Translations under genes and position numbers: made by a program | Notes under the pieces: generated by a model | Told to the model about the DNA's origin: nothing | Seen by the model: only the letters and a program-made list of their open reading frames with translations | The model's database searches: none | Source of the DNA: Arion vulgaris | Taxonomy: Eukaryota; Mollusca; Gastropoda; Stylommatophora; Arionidae | DNA length: 64,000 nt | Direction of reading: 5' to 3' | Assembly: GCA_020796225.1 (NCBI GenBank) | Contig: CM036755.1 | Location: 86,683,303-86,747,302, forward strand | Part shown: one piece after another, positions 22,181 to 31,374 of the stretch | How the letters are laid out: each line of letters begins with the position of its first letter | Numbering within the stretch: position 1 is the first letter of the stretch

Positions 22181-22242
22181 TTCTATTTTCTCTCCGTTGT
22201 TGTTGATATGGATTAGGGATTAGAAAGCATAGAAAGCGATAA

Positions 22243-22640
22243 AATACGTAATTACAAAGTACTATAGTTTTACAAATTACAAAAACAATGACAAAATACA
22301 AAACACGTAATTACAAAGTACTATAGTTTTACAAATTACAAAAACAATGACAAAATACAAAACACGTAATTACAAAGTACTATAGTTTTACAAATTACAA
22401 AAACAATGACAAAATACAAAACACGTAATTACAAAGTACTGTAGTTTTACAAATTACAAAAACAATGACAAAATACAAAACACGTAATTACAAAGTACTA
22501 TAGTTTTACAAATTACAAAAACAATGACAAAATACAAAACACGTAATTACAAAGTACTATAGTTTTACAAATTACAAAAACAATGACAAAATACAAAACA
22601 CGTAATTACAAAGTACTATAGTTTTACAAATTACAAAAAC
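22243..22640. repeat. 59-bp array of the PLE terminus, about 7 copies
   Basis: Unit cacgtaattacaaagtacta, tagttttacaaattacaaaa, acaatgacaaaatacaaaa. It corresponds to the outermost part of the PLE terminal segment, which is single-copy at 3285-3330 and in other PLE copies. Confidence 0.95.
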
Positions 22641-22643
22641 AAT

Positions 22644-22685
22644 GACAAAATACAGCAACGTTTCGACCAACAAGGCCTTTATCAA
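22644..22685 (-). ncRNA. Hammerhead-like motif (PLE copy c)
   Basis: Same TTGATAA, GGCC..GGTC, GAAACG arrangement. The downstream part reads TTTTGTC instead of TATCGTC, so stem III would need a G-U pair, but the GTC triplet is kept. Confidence 0.4.
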
Positions 22686-23002
22686 GCAAACGAACAAACA
22701 GGAGTGACAAATTAAAATGAAACACAAATGGACGACCAAATACAAACGTATCTAAGGAAAATCTGGAATAAAAACGAATAACGAAATAAATGTAACACAA
22801 AAACACACATAAAAACTAGAAATAGAAAGGAAAAGAAACAATGAAACATCTAGTAAATATATAACTTGAATACATGCAACATATACCCATATAGATTACA
22901 AAGCATGGGAAGAGAAAGTACTAAGAAGCATAACAATGGAATATAACATGAATACATGCAACATATACCCATATAGATTACAAAGCATGGGAAGAGAAAG
23001 TA

Positions 23003-23340
23003 CTAAGAAGCATAAGAATGTAATACGTTGAGCCCGCGTGGTCGCAAGGTACCATACAAAGAAATCAACCGATTCTCCAGAGCAAATCGACTGCGATCAT
23101 CCGAGGAACATGATCGGATGGCTGTGACCTGGACATTGTGAGCACCTAAATGGCCAGTATCATTGAAATGGGTGGCTACAGGGTCACAGAGCATTGGCGT
23201 ATGTCGCGTAAGTGTTGGGCGAATCGGTCACTAAGCCTCTTGCCTGTCTCGCCGATATAAGCCTTGTTACACCGCTTACAGATAATGGCATAGATAAGAT
23301 TACGGGACTCGCATGTGAACCCATCGTCAATAAGAAGTTC
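23003..23340 (-). pseudogene. GIY-YIG endonuclease remnant (PLE copy c)
   Basis: Minus-strand residues FTCESRNLIYAIICKRC, AYIGETGKRLSDRFAQHL and RDIRQCSVT are in one frame. VATHFNDTGHLGAHNV, ALENRLISLYGT and LNVLHSYAS are in the next. The break is a one-base deletion at gaccctgtag, shared with copy b. The motifs expected for GIY-YIG nucleases (IY, YIG, downstream His and Glu) are all visible. Nothing of the RT domain remains. Confidence 0.8.
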
Positions 23341-23489
23341 CATATATATATATACTGAATAGAAAGCGATAACCATCATCCCAATATATAACCATCATCC
23401 CAATAGCTGACATGAGAAAAACGTTGCCATACTAAAAGTCTTTCAGAATGTTCAGGTAGAACGGTAGCAATGGAGAAATCTTATTGAAA

Positions 23490-23916
23490 CTCCATGAACA
23501 TAATTCATAAAATAGAATCAGGAATGGTGAGACATAACTGGGTGGAGGTACTAGTACAGACAGAGATCAGAGAAATCACCTTCATTTTTGTATCAGGGCA
23601 CGCAGGAGTCAGGAGTAATGAACGAGCTGATAGATTGGCTGGCATGGCTACAATATCAGAGGGAGTTGAAGTAGACACCAAAATTACATTGTTAACGCAT
23701 TGAGAGAGTCTTTCTTAACAGAGGAGTTTCATGGTTGTGAGTCTCAGTTGCTGACCAATTTGAGAGAGATGGGTGTCGATATCGGTGCAGCCCAAAAAGA
23801 ACGACATACTAAATATGCAAAGAGATTGATTAATCAACATCGAACTGGCATGTTGGGCCGCTGGACGCTGTTGGATTTGTTGAGACGGAGATCGGAGCAC
23901 CTATGGTCATGTCTAG
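23490..23916 (+). pseudogene. LINE-S fragment: RNase H C-terminus and polyprotein tail
   Basis: First frame: FVSGHAGVRSNERADRLAGM, the GH-G-x-x-x-NERAD motif that ends RNase H domains of LINEs (catalytic Asp in RAD). After a stop at 23701 it continues with ESFLTEEFHGCESQLL, KYAKRLINQHRTG, RWTLLDLLRRRSEHLW. In LINEs with RNase H this domain removes the RNA template. SINE-B copy 3 is inserted at 23917, in the 3' tail. Related fragments: 53005-53120, 57685-57830 and 62850-62960. Confidence 0.75.
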
Positions 23917-24580
23917 GGATCTCTGTGGCGTAGAGGCTAGGTGCTCGTCTCTCGTACCAAAGGTACCAGGTTCTCTCCCTCGTGGAGCCATCTGGATGTT
24001 TTTCCAGTGATCTCTTATCTCAGTGTAGATGCAATCAAGTTCCTAATCCTATCGACGGGCGATAAAACGTATTCCCGTGTTCAATTTCAGCTCGTAAAAG
24101 AACTATTGGCAGTTCAAAATCGAGAAGCGCAGGCTGGAAAGCTGCTGCCCGGGCAAAATTCATTAGAAAAGATTAAAAATAAAAATTCCTACAAAAATAT
24201 CTTCAGCATCTTCAAAACTACATCAGCGAACTTCGCCGGTACTACAGAGTTTGTGCACTGCAGCTGAGGTCTTCCTGTGTAAGAAAGAGATCGGAGCACA
24301 CATGGTTACTCACCGAAGTGTAAGGAAGAGATCGGAGCACACATGGTTACTCACCAAAGTGTAAGGAAGAGATCGGAGCACACATGGTTACTCACCAAAG
24401 TGTAAGGAAGAGATCGGAGCACACATGGTTACTCACCGAAGTGTAAGGAAGAGATCGGAGCACACATGGTTACTCACCAAAGTGTAAGGAAGAGATCGGA
24501 GCACACATGGTTACTCACCGAAGTGCAATGATAATGGTCTTATCAATCAATCATTCAGTATGGACGTGTCTGGAGTGCTA
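23917..24580 (+). mobile_element. SINE-B copy 3, with an expanded tail
   Basis: Head ggatctctgtggcgtagagg, body cagtgtagatgcaatcaagt, gtgttcaatttcagctcgta, gctgctgcccgggcaaaatt. The tail segment agagatcggagcacacatgg is repeated six times (24276-24525) before the final aagtgcaatgataatgg and an ATCA run. LINE-S sequence (tatggacgtgtctggagtgc) resumes at about 24557. The tatggtcatgtct/tatggacgtgtct pair may be a diverged target duplication. Confidence 0.85.
24276..24525. repeat. 41-bp expansion of the SINE-B tail, 6 copies
   Basis: Unit gtgtaaggaagagatcggag, cacacatggttactcaccaa, a. Copies 1 and 63363-63800 have one unit at this place. Confidence 0.95.
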
Positions 24581-24593
24581 TGATGATAGTCCT

Positions 24594-24645
24594 CATTTAA
24601 CTGATAACTGATAACTGATAACTGATAACTGATAATTACTGATAA
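24594..24645. repeat. 9-bp repeat (aactgataa), 5 copies
   Basis: Simple tandem repeat in the LINE-S 3' tail. Confidence 0.9.
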
Positions 24646-24673
24646 ATTGATCTCCTGCGGAAGCATATCACAA

Positions 24674-24782
24674 ACGAGGATAAAAGAGGATACAAAAGAG
24701 GATACAAAAGTGGATACAAAAGAGGATACAAAAGAGGATACAAAAGAGGACACAAAAGAGGATACAAAAGAGGATACGTATA
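24674..24782. repeat. 12-bp repeat (gaggatacaaaa), 9 copies
   Basis: Tandem 12-mers with a few substitutions. An 85-codon minus-strand frame here is only the repeat (VSSF). Confidence 0.9.
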
Positions 24783-24829
24783 CAGATATAGATGAACTTT
24801 GCATCTATTGCCTCTAAAGACTAATAATC

Positions 24830-25260
24830 AATGAATTGCCATGCCAGCCGGCGTAGTCGATCATGTCTCTCCACAATTCTGCTTGGTGCATGCAATCAGT
24901 TTTGACGTTGATTTTGTCAGACCATCTTCTCCCTCTGTCTTCCACGATCTCTCCTTCCCTGAATGTTACCTGTTGTCACCAAATGTTCTAAACCTTCTCT
25001 TTGCATTATATGTCTGAAGAACCTTGATTGCCTGATTCTTATTCTTTTGATAAGGTTTCTTTGTGTGCAGGCCTGATTCAAAACCTCCTAATTTGATTTC
25101 TTCACTGTCCATGGAATTTTCAGCATTCTTCTGTAAAACCACATCTATGTGGCTTCCAATGATAGTATTGATTATTTGTTCATTGTCCACGATTCGCTGC
25201 CGTACAGAAATAGTGGATCAATATAATGCTGGAGTATGTGTTGTCGCAGTGTCAGTCTAA
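24830..25260 (-). pseudogene. LINE-F copy 2, RT tail
   Basis: Minus-strand landmarks: MDNEQIINTIIG, VVLQKNAENSMDSEEI, IKVLQTYNAKRRF, then a tail of the LWRDMID type and the 3' end at about 24835. Frame changes between blocks. Homologous to 16198-16745. Confidence 0.7.
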
Positions 25261-25560
25261 CTTACTACAAGACTAACAGAATCAAATCAAATAGAAATCA
25301 AGAGCCTCTAACAAAGTTGAAGTGTTGATAGTATGGTCACAGACTACACCTTATTGGAGCATTATGTGAGCTGAATAATATCGATACTATATATTTGAGA
25401 AGAATCGTGAGAGAGAATCGAAGCTAATGATGTTATTAATAACTTGACGACTACGTGAAATAATTCCATGATAAAGCGTAAACATCGATGTATAGGAAGT
25501 GAAAAAGTTATATCGTATAGACTAAATAATATTTGTTAGTTTTGTTAGTTGCTTAGTTCC
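25261..25560. other. No recognised feature
   Basis: AT-rich sequence without repeat or coding signal. Confidence 0.5.
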
Positions 25561-25564
25561 ATCA

Positions 25565-26089
25565 TCGGCTTCAGAAATAAAGTTTGGACAGAACCTTGCT
25601 TGAATTACATTGAGAAACAAAGTCACCAACATCAGCATAAGAAAGAAAGTTGGGACATGACCTTGCTTGAATTACATTGAGAAACAAAGTCACCAACATC
25701 AACATAAGAAAGAAAGTTGGCACAGAACCTTGCTTGAATTACATTGAGAAACAAAGTCACCAACATCAGCATAAGAAAGAAAGTTGGCACAGAACATTGC
25801 TTGAATTACATTGAGAAACAAAGTCACTAACATCAGCATTAGAAAGAAAGTTGGCCCAGAACCTTGCTTGAATTACATTGAGAAACAAAGTCACTAACAT
25901 CAGCATAAGAAAGAAAGTTGGCACAGAACCTTGCTTGAATTACATTGAGAAACAAAGTCACCAACATCAACATAAGAAAGAAAGTTGGGACATGACCTTG
26001 CTTGAATTACATTGAGAAACAAAGTCACCAACATCAACATAAGAAAGAAAGTTGGGACATGACCTTGCTTGAATACATTGAGAAACAAA
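25565..26089. repeat. 66-bp array, 8 copies
   Basis: Unit agttggcacagaaccttgct, tgaattacattgagaaacaa, agtcaccaacatcagcataa, gaaaga. It is open in one minus frame as a 22-residue repeat, but not a gene. The array is ended by insertion of SINE-A at 26090. Confidence 0.97.
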
Positions 26090-26343
26090 TCGGGGGTCTC
26101 TGTAGCTAAGTGGTTAAACCCTTTGCCTTGTGAGTCGAAGGTCGAGGGTTCGAATCCGGATCGTGTCTTTCTCTTCACGAAAGCAGTTTTTTTCCAGAGA
26201 CCCTTGGAATGTTGCTGGAGGTACGGAGTTCGTGCTTTGTGCAATAATCACGGCAGGTATCGTGTCAATTCTGCGGAGAGGGACCGAGTCATAGTGGGTA
26301 AGTCCCGGTGCAATGAAGTCAATCCTTCGGCTTTAAAACCCTG
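26090..26343 (+). mobile_element. SINE-A, full length, 10-bp target duplication
   Basis: 254 bp, flanked by gagaaacaaa at 26080-26089 and 26344-26353. tRNA-like head with A box (tgtagctaagtggttaaa) and a perfect B box GGTTCGAATCC at 26147-26157. Body ttccagagacccttggaatg, acggagttcgtgctttgtgc, gcggagagggaccgagtcat. 3' end atgaagtcaatccttcggct. Best-preserved member of the family. Confidence 0.9.
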
Positions 26344-26353
26344 GAGAAACAAA

Positions 26354-26600
26354 GAATGAAGTGGTTCCGCCCCTTAATAAGAATGCAACTCTAAACTCCA
26401 CATTATACAGAGGTTTTTACAAAAGAACATCGGGAATGAAGGCGAGAGGAAGACCACTAAATAAAATGATAGATGGCATAGCAGAATCCTTTCAGAAAGC
26501 AAACATAACTATCACACAAGCGACTGGAGCAGCGCAAGACAAAAACGGATAAAACCAACAACTTCAACAGCAGGAACTACAACAACATAAACCGCAGCAA
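26354..26600 (+). pseudogene. LINE-N 3' fragment
   Basis: Reads KARGRPLNKMIDGIAESF then QKANITITQATGAAQDKNG and a stop: the C-terminal end of LINE-N, followed by a CAACAA-rich tail. Same segment as 10082-10304. Confidence 0.65.
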
Positions 26601-26689
26601 CACAACCAGCAACATAGACACTAACATGAGCAACAACAGTGTCCTAAAATTATCCACCAACACAAAGCCGACATTCAATTCAGACCGAT

Positions 26690-27090
26690 ACACAAGTAAC
26701 CGATTAGTTCTTCAAGCTTGAGTGGATGTCACCATGAATACTAACAGAGCATTGTACAACACAATCTTACTCACGACATTATGCTATCTGTGCTAAATCT
26801 GGACGCTGAGATCAAATGATAGAATCAAATTAGTCAGGACAGAGATGGAATGTCTACGCAGAATGCTGGGAGTATCAAGAAGAGAGCGATTGAGAAATGA
26901 AGACATCAGGAAAACAGTGTGTACAACATCAGTACTGAACTTCATCAAGAAACACAAAATTAAATGGTTTGGGCATATAGCAGATTACCAACAGACAGTA
27001 CGAGCCTCAACGAAGAACGTCCTTCCAATACAGTGGATTCAAAGCAAAGGGCAGTCCCCGCAAAAGGTTGGCCACATAAATAACAGAGGC
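26690..27090 (+). pseudogene. LINE-N fragment, RT tail
   Basis: After an interrupted stretch with a degraded YG.E.W motif, the frame reads MECLRRMLGVSRRERLRNED and IRKTVCTTSVLNFIKKHKIK WFGH. This is the post-YGCETW block of a LINE, matching 1-345 and 45300-45705 on the minus strand. The C-terminus is lost before 27095, where SINE-D begins. Confidence 0.7.
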
Positions 27091-27094
27091 AGTC

Positions 27095-27345
27095 TTCTTT
27101 GTCTTCTTCAAAACACTCCATATCGACCATTTGTTAACCACTCTTTGTTGTTTGTATGTGAGCCGAGCCTAAGAGCGATTACACATTGTTCCAGTTATGC
27201 ACCATGTAGGCCAGCACATCCAATGTTTGCGTTTCTCTATATTTACTAGGATATCTTCCCTAGGCCCCTACCTCAGTCGCCTCTTACGACATGCCTTGTA
27301 GGTCGCAGTGTTACTATTCTTTACTCTCCTTGAGGCTCCGACAGC
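27095..27345 (-). mobile_element. SINE-D copy
   Basis: Minus strand: gtaaagaatagtaacactgc, caaggcatgtcgtaagaggc, gactgaggtaggggcctagg, then ctcacatacaaacaacaaag and a GAAGAA tail. The conserved CATGTCGTAAGAGGCGAC block is intact. Confidence 0.75.
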
Positions 27346-27490
27346 ACACATGCAACAGTGGCAGTGAAATACATACAACAGTGGCAGTGAAATACATACA
27401 ACAGTGGCAGTGAAATACATACAACAGTGGCAGTGAAATACATACAACAGTGGCAGTGAAATACATGCAACAGTGGCAGTGAAATACATC
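27345..27490. repeat. 24-bp array, 6 copies
   Basis: Unit acagtggcagtgaaatacat acaa. Directly at the head of the SINE-D copy. Confidence 0.95.
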
Positions 27491-28040
27491 ATCTATGAAG
27501 CACATACTAATGCCAGTTCTACAAATCTCTACTTATACAGACGAAGTTAGACAAAACAGGATTCAAGAAAAGAAAAATAAGCTTGGGTAATTCTATTTGT
27601 ACACATTTTATTGTTTGCCATAACTTACATTTTTTTTTTATTAAGCGCGTTCGGAACAAAAATTATCTTCTTTCCTTTTTCAAAATAGAACTACGCTATT
27701 GCATTTACCAATCTTCAAGACATGGGAGATAAACTATCCAGATTTACCGTATTTTCGCATGCAAAGGGCTATATGGGAGACAAATACTCTCCTTAATTGC
27801 TAATCAACATGTAAGCGTAAAAATGTGATGTCTACAAGAAATCTGGAAACTAGATAACTCCAGAAACAAATGAGCAGTAAAACAGGTTACACAGGGAGGG
27901 AGAGAGAGAGAGGGGGGGGAGGAAGGGATGGGGAGAGAGAGGGAGGGAGGTGGTGAGCAAGTTATGTTTATGAAATCAACAGAGCAAGTCTCAAAATAAC
28001 ACTTGTTTGAAAAACAGAACACGTGCCATTGACTATCCAG
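27491..28040. other. No recognised feature except a GA-rich tract
   Basis: AT-rich. A purine tract of gagagagaggggggg type lies at about 27893-27953. No coding signal. Confidence 0.5.
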
Positions 28041-28312
28041 TCACTCATGTGTTGCTGGGGCTCCCAATTGGTGCAAAGAATAGTAACACTGTTACCTACA
28101 AGGCATGTCTTAAGAGGCGACTAAGGTAGGGGTCTAGGTAAGCTACCCTAGTAAATAAAATAATCGTAGAAATCGGATGTCCTTGCCTACTTGTAGGCGC
28201 ATAAAACTGACACTACGTACAATCGCTCTTATACTCAGATCACATACAAATCACATAGATGGGTTAACAACTGATCGATATGGAGCGTTCGGAGAAGAAG
28301 ACGAAGAGGAAG
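28040..28312 (+). mobile_element. SINE-D copy
   Basis: Forward copy: tgttgctggggctcccaatt, caaagaatagtaacactgtt, acctacaaggcatgtcttaa, gaggcgactaaggtaggggt, then gatcacatacaaatcacata and a purine tail (gaagaagacgaagaggaaga). A 40-bp array begins in the tail. Confidence 0.75.
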
Positions 28313-28314
28313 AA

Positions 28315-29615
28315 GAAAACACAACAAATATCATTAACTATCCAGTTTGTTAGATAAACATAGACACAACAAATATCATTAATTATCCAGTTTGCTAGAT
28401 AGACATAGACAGAACAAATATCATTAACTATCCAGTTTGTTAGATAGACATAGACAGAACAAAAATCATTAACTATCCAGTTTGTTAGATAGACAGAACA
28501 AATATCATTAACTATCCAGTTTGTTAGATAGACAGAACAAATATCATTAACTATCCAGTTTGTTAGATAGACAGAACAAATATAATTAACTATCCAGTTT
28601 GTTAGATAGACAGAACAAATATCATTAACTATCCAGTTTGTTAGATAGACAGAACAAATATCATTAACTATCCAGTTTGTTAGATAGACAGAACAAATAT
28701 CATTAACTATCCAGTTTGTTAGATAGACAGAACAAATATCATTAACTATCCAGTTTGTTAGATAGACAGAACAAATATCATTAACTATCCAGTTTGTTAG
28801 ATAGACAGAACAAATATCATTAACTATCCAGTTTGTTAGATAGACAGAACAAATATCATTAACTATCCAGTTTGTTAGATAGACAGAACAAATATAATTA
28901 ACTATCCAGTTTGTTAGATAGACATAGACAGAACAAATATCATTAACTATCCAGTTTGTTAGATAGACAGAACAAATATCATTAACTATCCAGTTTGTTA
29001 GATAGACAGAACAAATATCATTAAATATCCAGTTTGTTAGATAGACATAGACAGAACAAATATCATTAACTATCCAGTTTGTTAGATAGACATAGACAGA
29101 ACAAATATCATTAACTATCCAGTTTGTTAGATAGACATAGACAGAACAAATATCATTAACTATCCAGTTTGTTAGATAGACATAGACAGAACAAATATCA
29201 TTGACAGAACAAATTTCATTAAGTATCCAGTTTGTTAGATAGACATAGACAGAACAAATATCATTAACTATCCAGTTTGTTAGATAGACATAGACAGAAC
29301 AAATATCATTAACTATCCAGTTTGTTAGATAGACAGAACAAATATCATTAACTATCCAGTTTGTTAGATAGACAGAACAAATATCATTAATTATCCAGTT
29401 TGCTAGATAGACAGAACAAATATCATTAACTATCCAGTTTGTTAGATAGACAGAACGAAAATCATTAACTATCCAGTTTGTTAGATAGACAGAACAAATA
29501 TCATTGACTATCCAGTTTGTTAGATAGACAGAACAAATATAATTAATTATCCAGTTTGTTAGATAGACTGAACAAATATCATTAACTATCCAGTTTGTTA
29601 GATAGACAGAACAAA
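28315..29615. repeat. 40/46-bp array, about 30 copies
   Basis: Unit acaaatatcattaactatcc, agtttgttagatagacagaa. Some units have an added gacata. The long and short forms occur in blocks (long near 28370-28500 and 28910-29310), so amplification was stepwise. The start abuts the SINE-D tail. Confidence 0.97.
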
Positions 29616-31370
29616 TATTGACTTTTGGTTAAGATCAAAGTATTTGTTTCCAAATATTTTGTCTAGGATCGTACACGGAAGTGACACGTCGGGTGAACCC
29701 AGGATGATTGAAAGTTTCAACTCCGAACGTCGGGTCATTTTTATCGAATGAGATGCTAGGAGTTTCTTTGAGTTGTTTTTTTTTGCTATTTGGCGTCGAA
29801 ATGAAGGCTCCCACCCTTTGACTACAATCAACTGGACACTAGCTTTGAACTTAGACAAAAAGCAAAATAAAAATAAAAATATTTTAAAGAAATAAAAAGA
29901 TCAAAGCGTAGTATCCAGTTGAGCTTGGTCAAAGAGTGAGAGTCTTCATCCAGAAAATAGGCAACTAAACAATATTTTTTAAAAAAAGTTCCGAGCAGCT
30001 CTCGTTCGTTGTTTATTTGTTTTCTAGAACCCAGGAAGTATGGGATATTTTTGCCCTTTGTTGGAAGGGGGTGGAAGGAGTACATGGCTTTCTCTAAGAC
30101 CTAGGAATATCCAACAAAATAACTCTAGGCGTGTAGTACTACGCTTAGTGTCGTGGAGACTTCTACGCAGGTAGAGTCTATTGGTGACCACTGCAATACT
30201 CCCACCTTTATAGCGTACCAGTTACCCTATAAACATCACTCATTGACTATGTTGGGTAATCTACACGTTATTATAGTCGGGGGTTAATTCCGCGATTGTT
30301 CTAGAACGACCACCCGTTGACCACTCAGTGTGACCATTGTGTGATTTTCGTCAGAGAAGGTACTGAGCGATCACCTTTACGGACAGAGGAATTGCGTTCG
30401 CTCAAGACGATCAGTGTCGGCCTCTCGTTCGTTAAGAACGACGACGCTCGAAGTTTTGCACGTTCATAGCGTAACTGGATACCACCCTCTGGGGCTCTAA
30501 ATGATAAGGGCCCAACACTGATTTTTTTTTTAAATGTTGTGCCCACATGATGGCTTCCAAAGGGTGGGAGTCTTTACTAAACACAATATGACAAAATAAA
30601 AACCCGTATACAAACTCTCAGGTGCTCTCATTCGAAAGATTGATGATTGTAATTTTAAAACGTATTCACGTTCACTAGTACTAGGTCACAGCCAACTCTA
30701 GATAACTAGGCCAGACAACTGACCAGGGTTTCCCTAACCTAGATCAGAAAAGGGGGCCGGAAAATATAGAGGTTTGATAGAACACTGCAAGCTTTTTTTG
30801 CAATTTTACTCAATTCTATGAGTCTATGGTTATTTATTGGTGACGAATATTCAATGTATTGATATTCCTTATTGTTAAACTTAACTTGTTGCATAATATA
30901 ACTTTGATTTAGCATTTTGTGTTGATTTTAAAATGAATTCGTCTATATACAACAATACTGAAATGCGAGGTCACGTGGTGTAGTCGGGGTCTGATTTCCC
31001 ATAATTCTTACCTGAGTCCGAAGGCCCATAAGTTTATAGTTGGCTCTGACTGGGTCGACTAGTTGTAGCACTTCCGGTGGGGTCCATTTAAAAAAGATCA
31101 AAGTGTTGTGCACACTTGATCGTTGCCTAAACTATTTGTGCCTTCACAGAGTCAATAGGCAATTAAACAAACTAAACTATTTGTGCCTTCATAGAGTCAA
31201 TAGGCAACTAAACAAAATTTTAAACATTCCGAGCAGCTGTTGTTCGTAATAATGACGACGCTCCGGGCTTGACATGTTTCAAACGTAAGAAAGAGAAAAG
31301 TCCTCCTTGGATCCTTCCGCTGAGACACTAGCGGGTTAGGGTCAACAACAACAATTTGAAGACAAAATAT
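29616..31370. other. Unclassified repeats, no gene
   Basis: Short blocks recur here and downstream: ttccgagcagctgttgttcg (near 29988, 31217, 32619), gacgacgctc (30428, 31254), gataagggccca (30500, 33312). A 17-bp inverted pair (gctcccaccctttg near 29808, caaagggtgggag near 30558) was seen but is not supported as a transposon end. 31129-31213 holds two copies of ctatttgtgccttcacagag plus caataggcaa. No coding signal. Confidence 0.4.
31031..31062 (-). repeat. Single diverged unit of the 42-bp repeat
   Basis: The complement reads gtcgacccagtcagagccaa then ctataaactta, matching the unit amplified at 3543-4890 in both sequence and spacing of gtcgac. Confidence 0.7.
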
Positions 31371-31374
31371 CAGA

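Larger units (their letters stand above)
20100..22190 (-). pseudogene. LINE-P copy 1, carrying two internal arrays
   Basis: Order on the minus strand: SFEYLGSLLTTDGN repeated about 21 times (a conserved segment of LINE RT), then GRKEIQ and RTKIGFTKIKQLKTVW, then a 58-bp array of an FGHIKRHEELEK-like segment, then ILRACIFPVTTYGCEAW, KYFGHIKRHEELEKTIMEGD, a basic RRRRRPRRRWIHDLTDGLSM, GYLAYEREKFRRLL, and a GAT-type tail near 20115. LINE-P copy 2 at 36185-37010 shows the downstream order without arrays. No catalytic FADD motif is included. Confidence 0.8.
22243..23358 (-). mobile_element. Penelope-like element, copy c, with 14-bp target duplication
   Basis: Flanked by atagaaagcgataa at 22229-22242 and 23359-23372, which fixes both ends. 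From the left it holds the 3' terminus expanded into a 59-bp array, the hammerhead-like segment, the 3' untranslated region with an internal 72-bp duplication (about 22870-22940 and 22941-23014), the GIY-YIG remnant and a TATA-rich 5' truncation point. Confidence 0.85.

Noticed and set aside
21142..22206. Open frames of 354 (plus) and 326 (minus) codons
   Set aside because: A 48-bp repeat with no stops in two frames; the minus frame is an amplified LINE RT motif.
26090..26165. A tRNA gene (A box and perfect B box)
   Set aside because: The sequence continues into a repeated SINE body with a target duplication, and no proper acceptor stem is seen. The same applies to 19205, 57130 and 46250-46318.
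29803..30575. A DNA transposon with short inverted ends (ctcccacccttt and complement)
   Set aside because: Only about 17 bp pair, no target duplication could be found and no transposase is inside.
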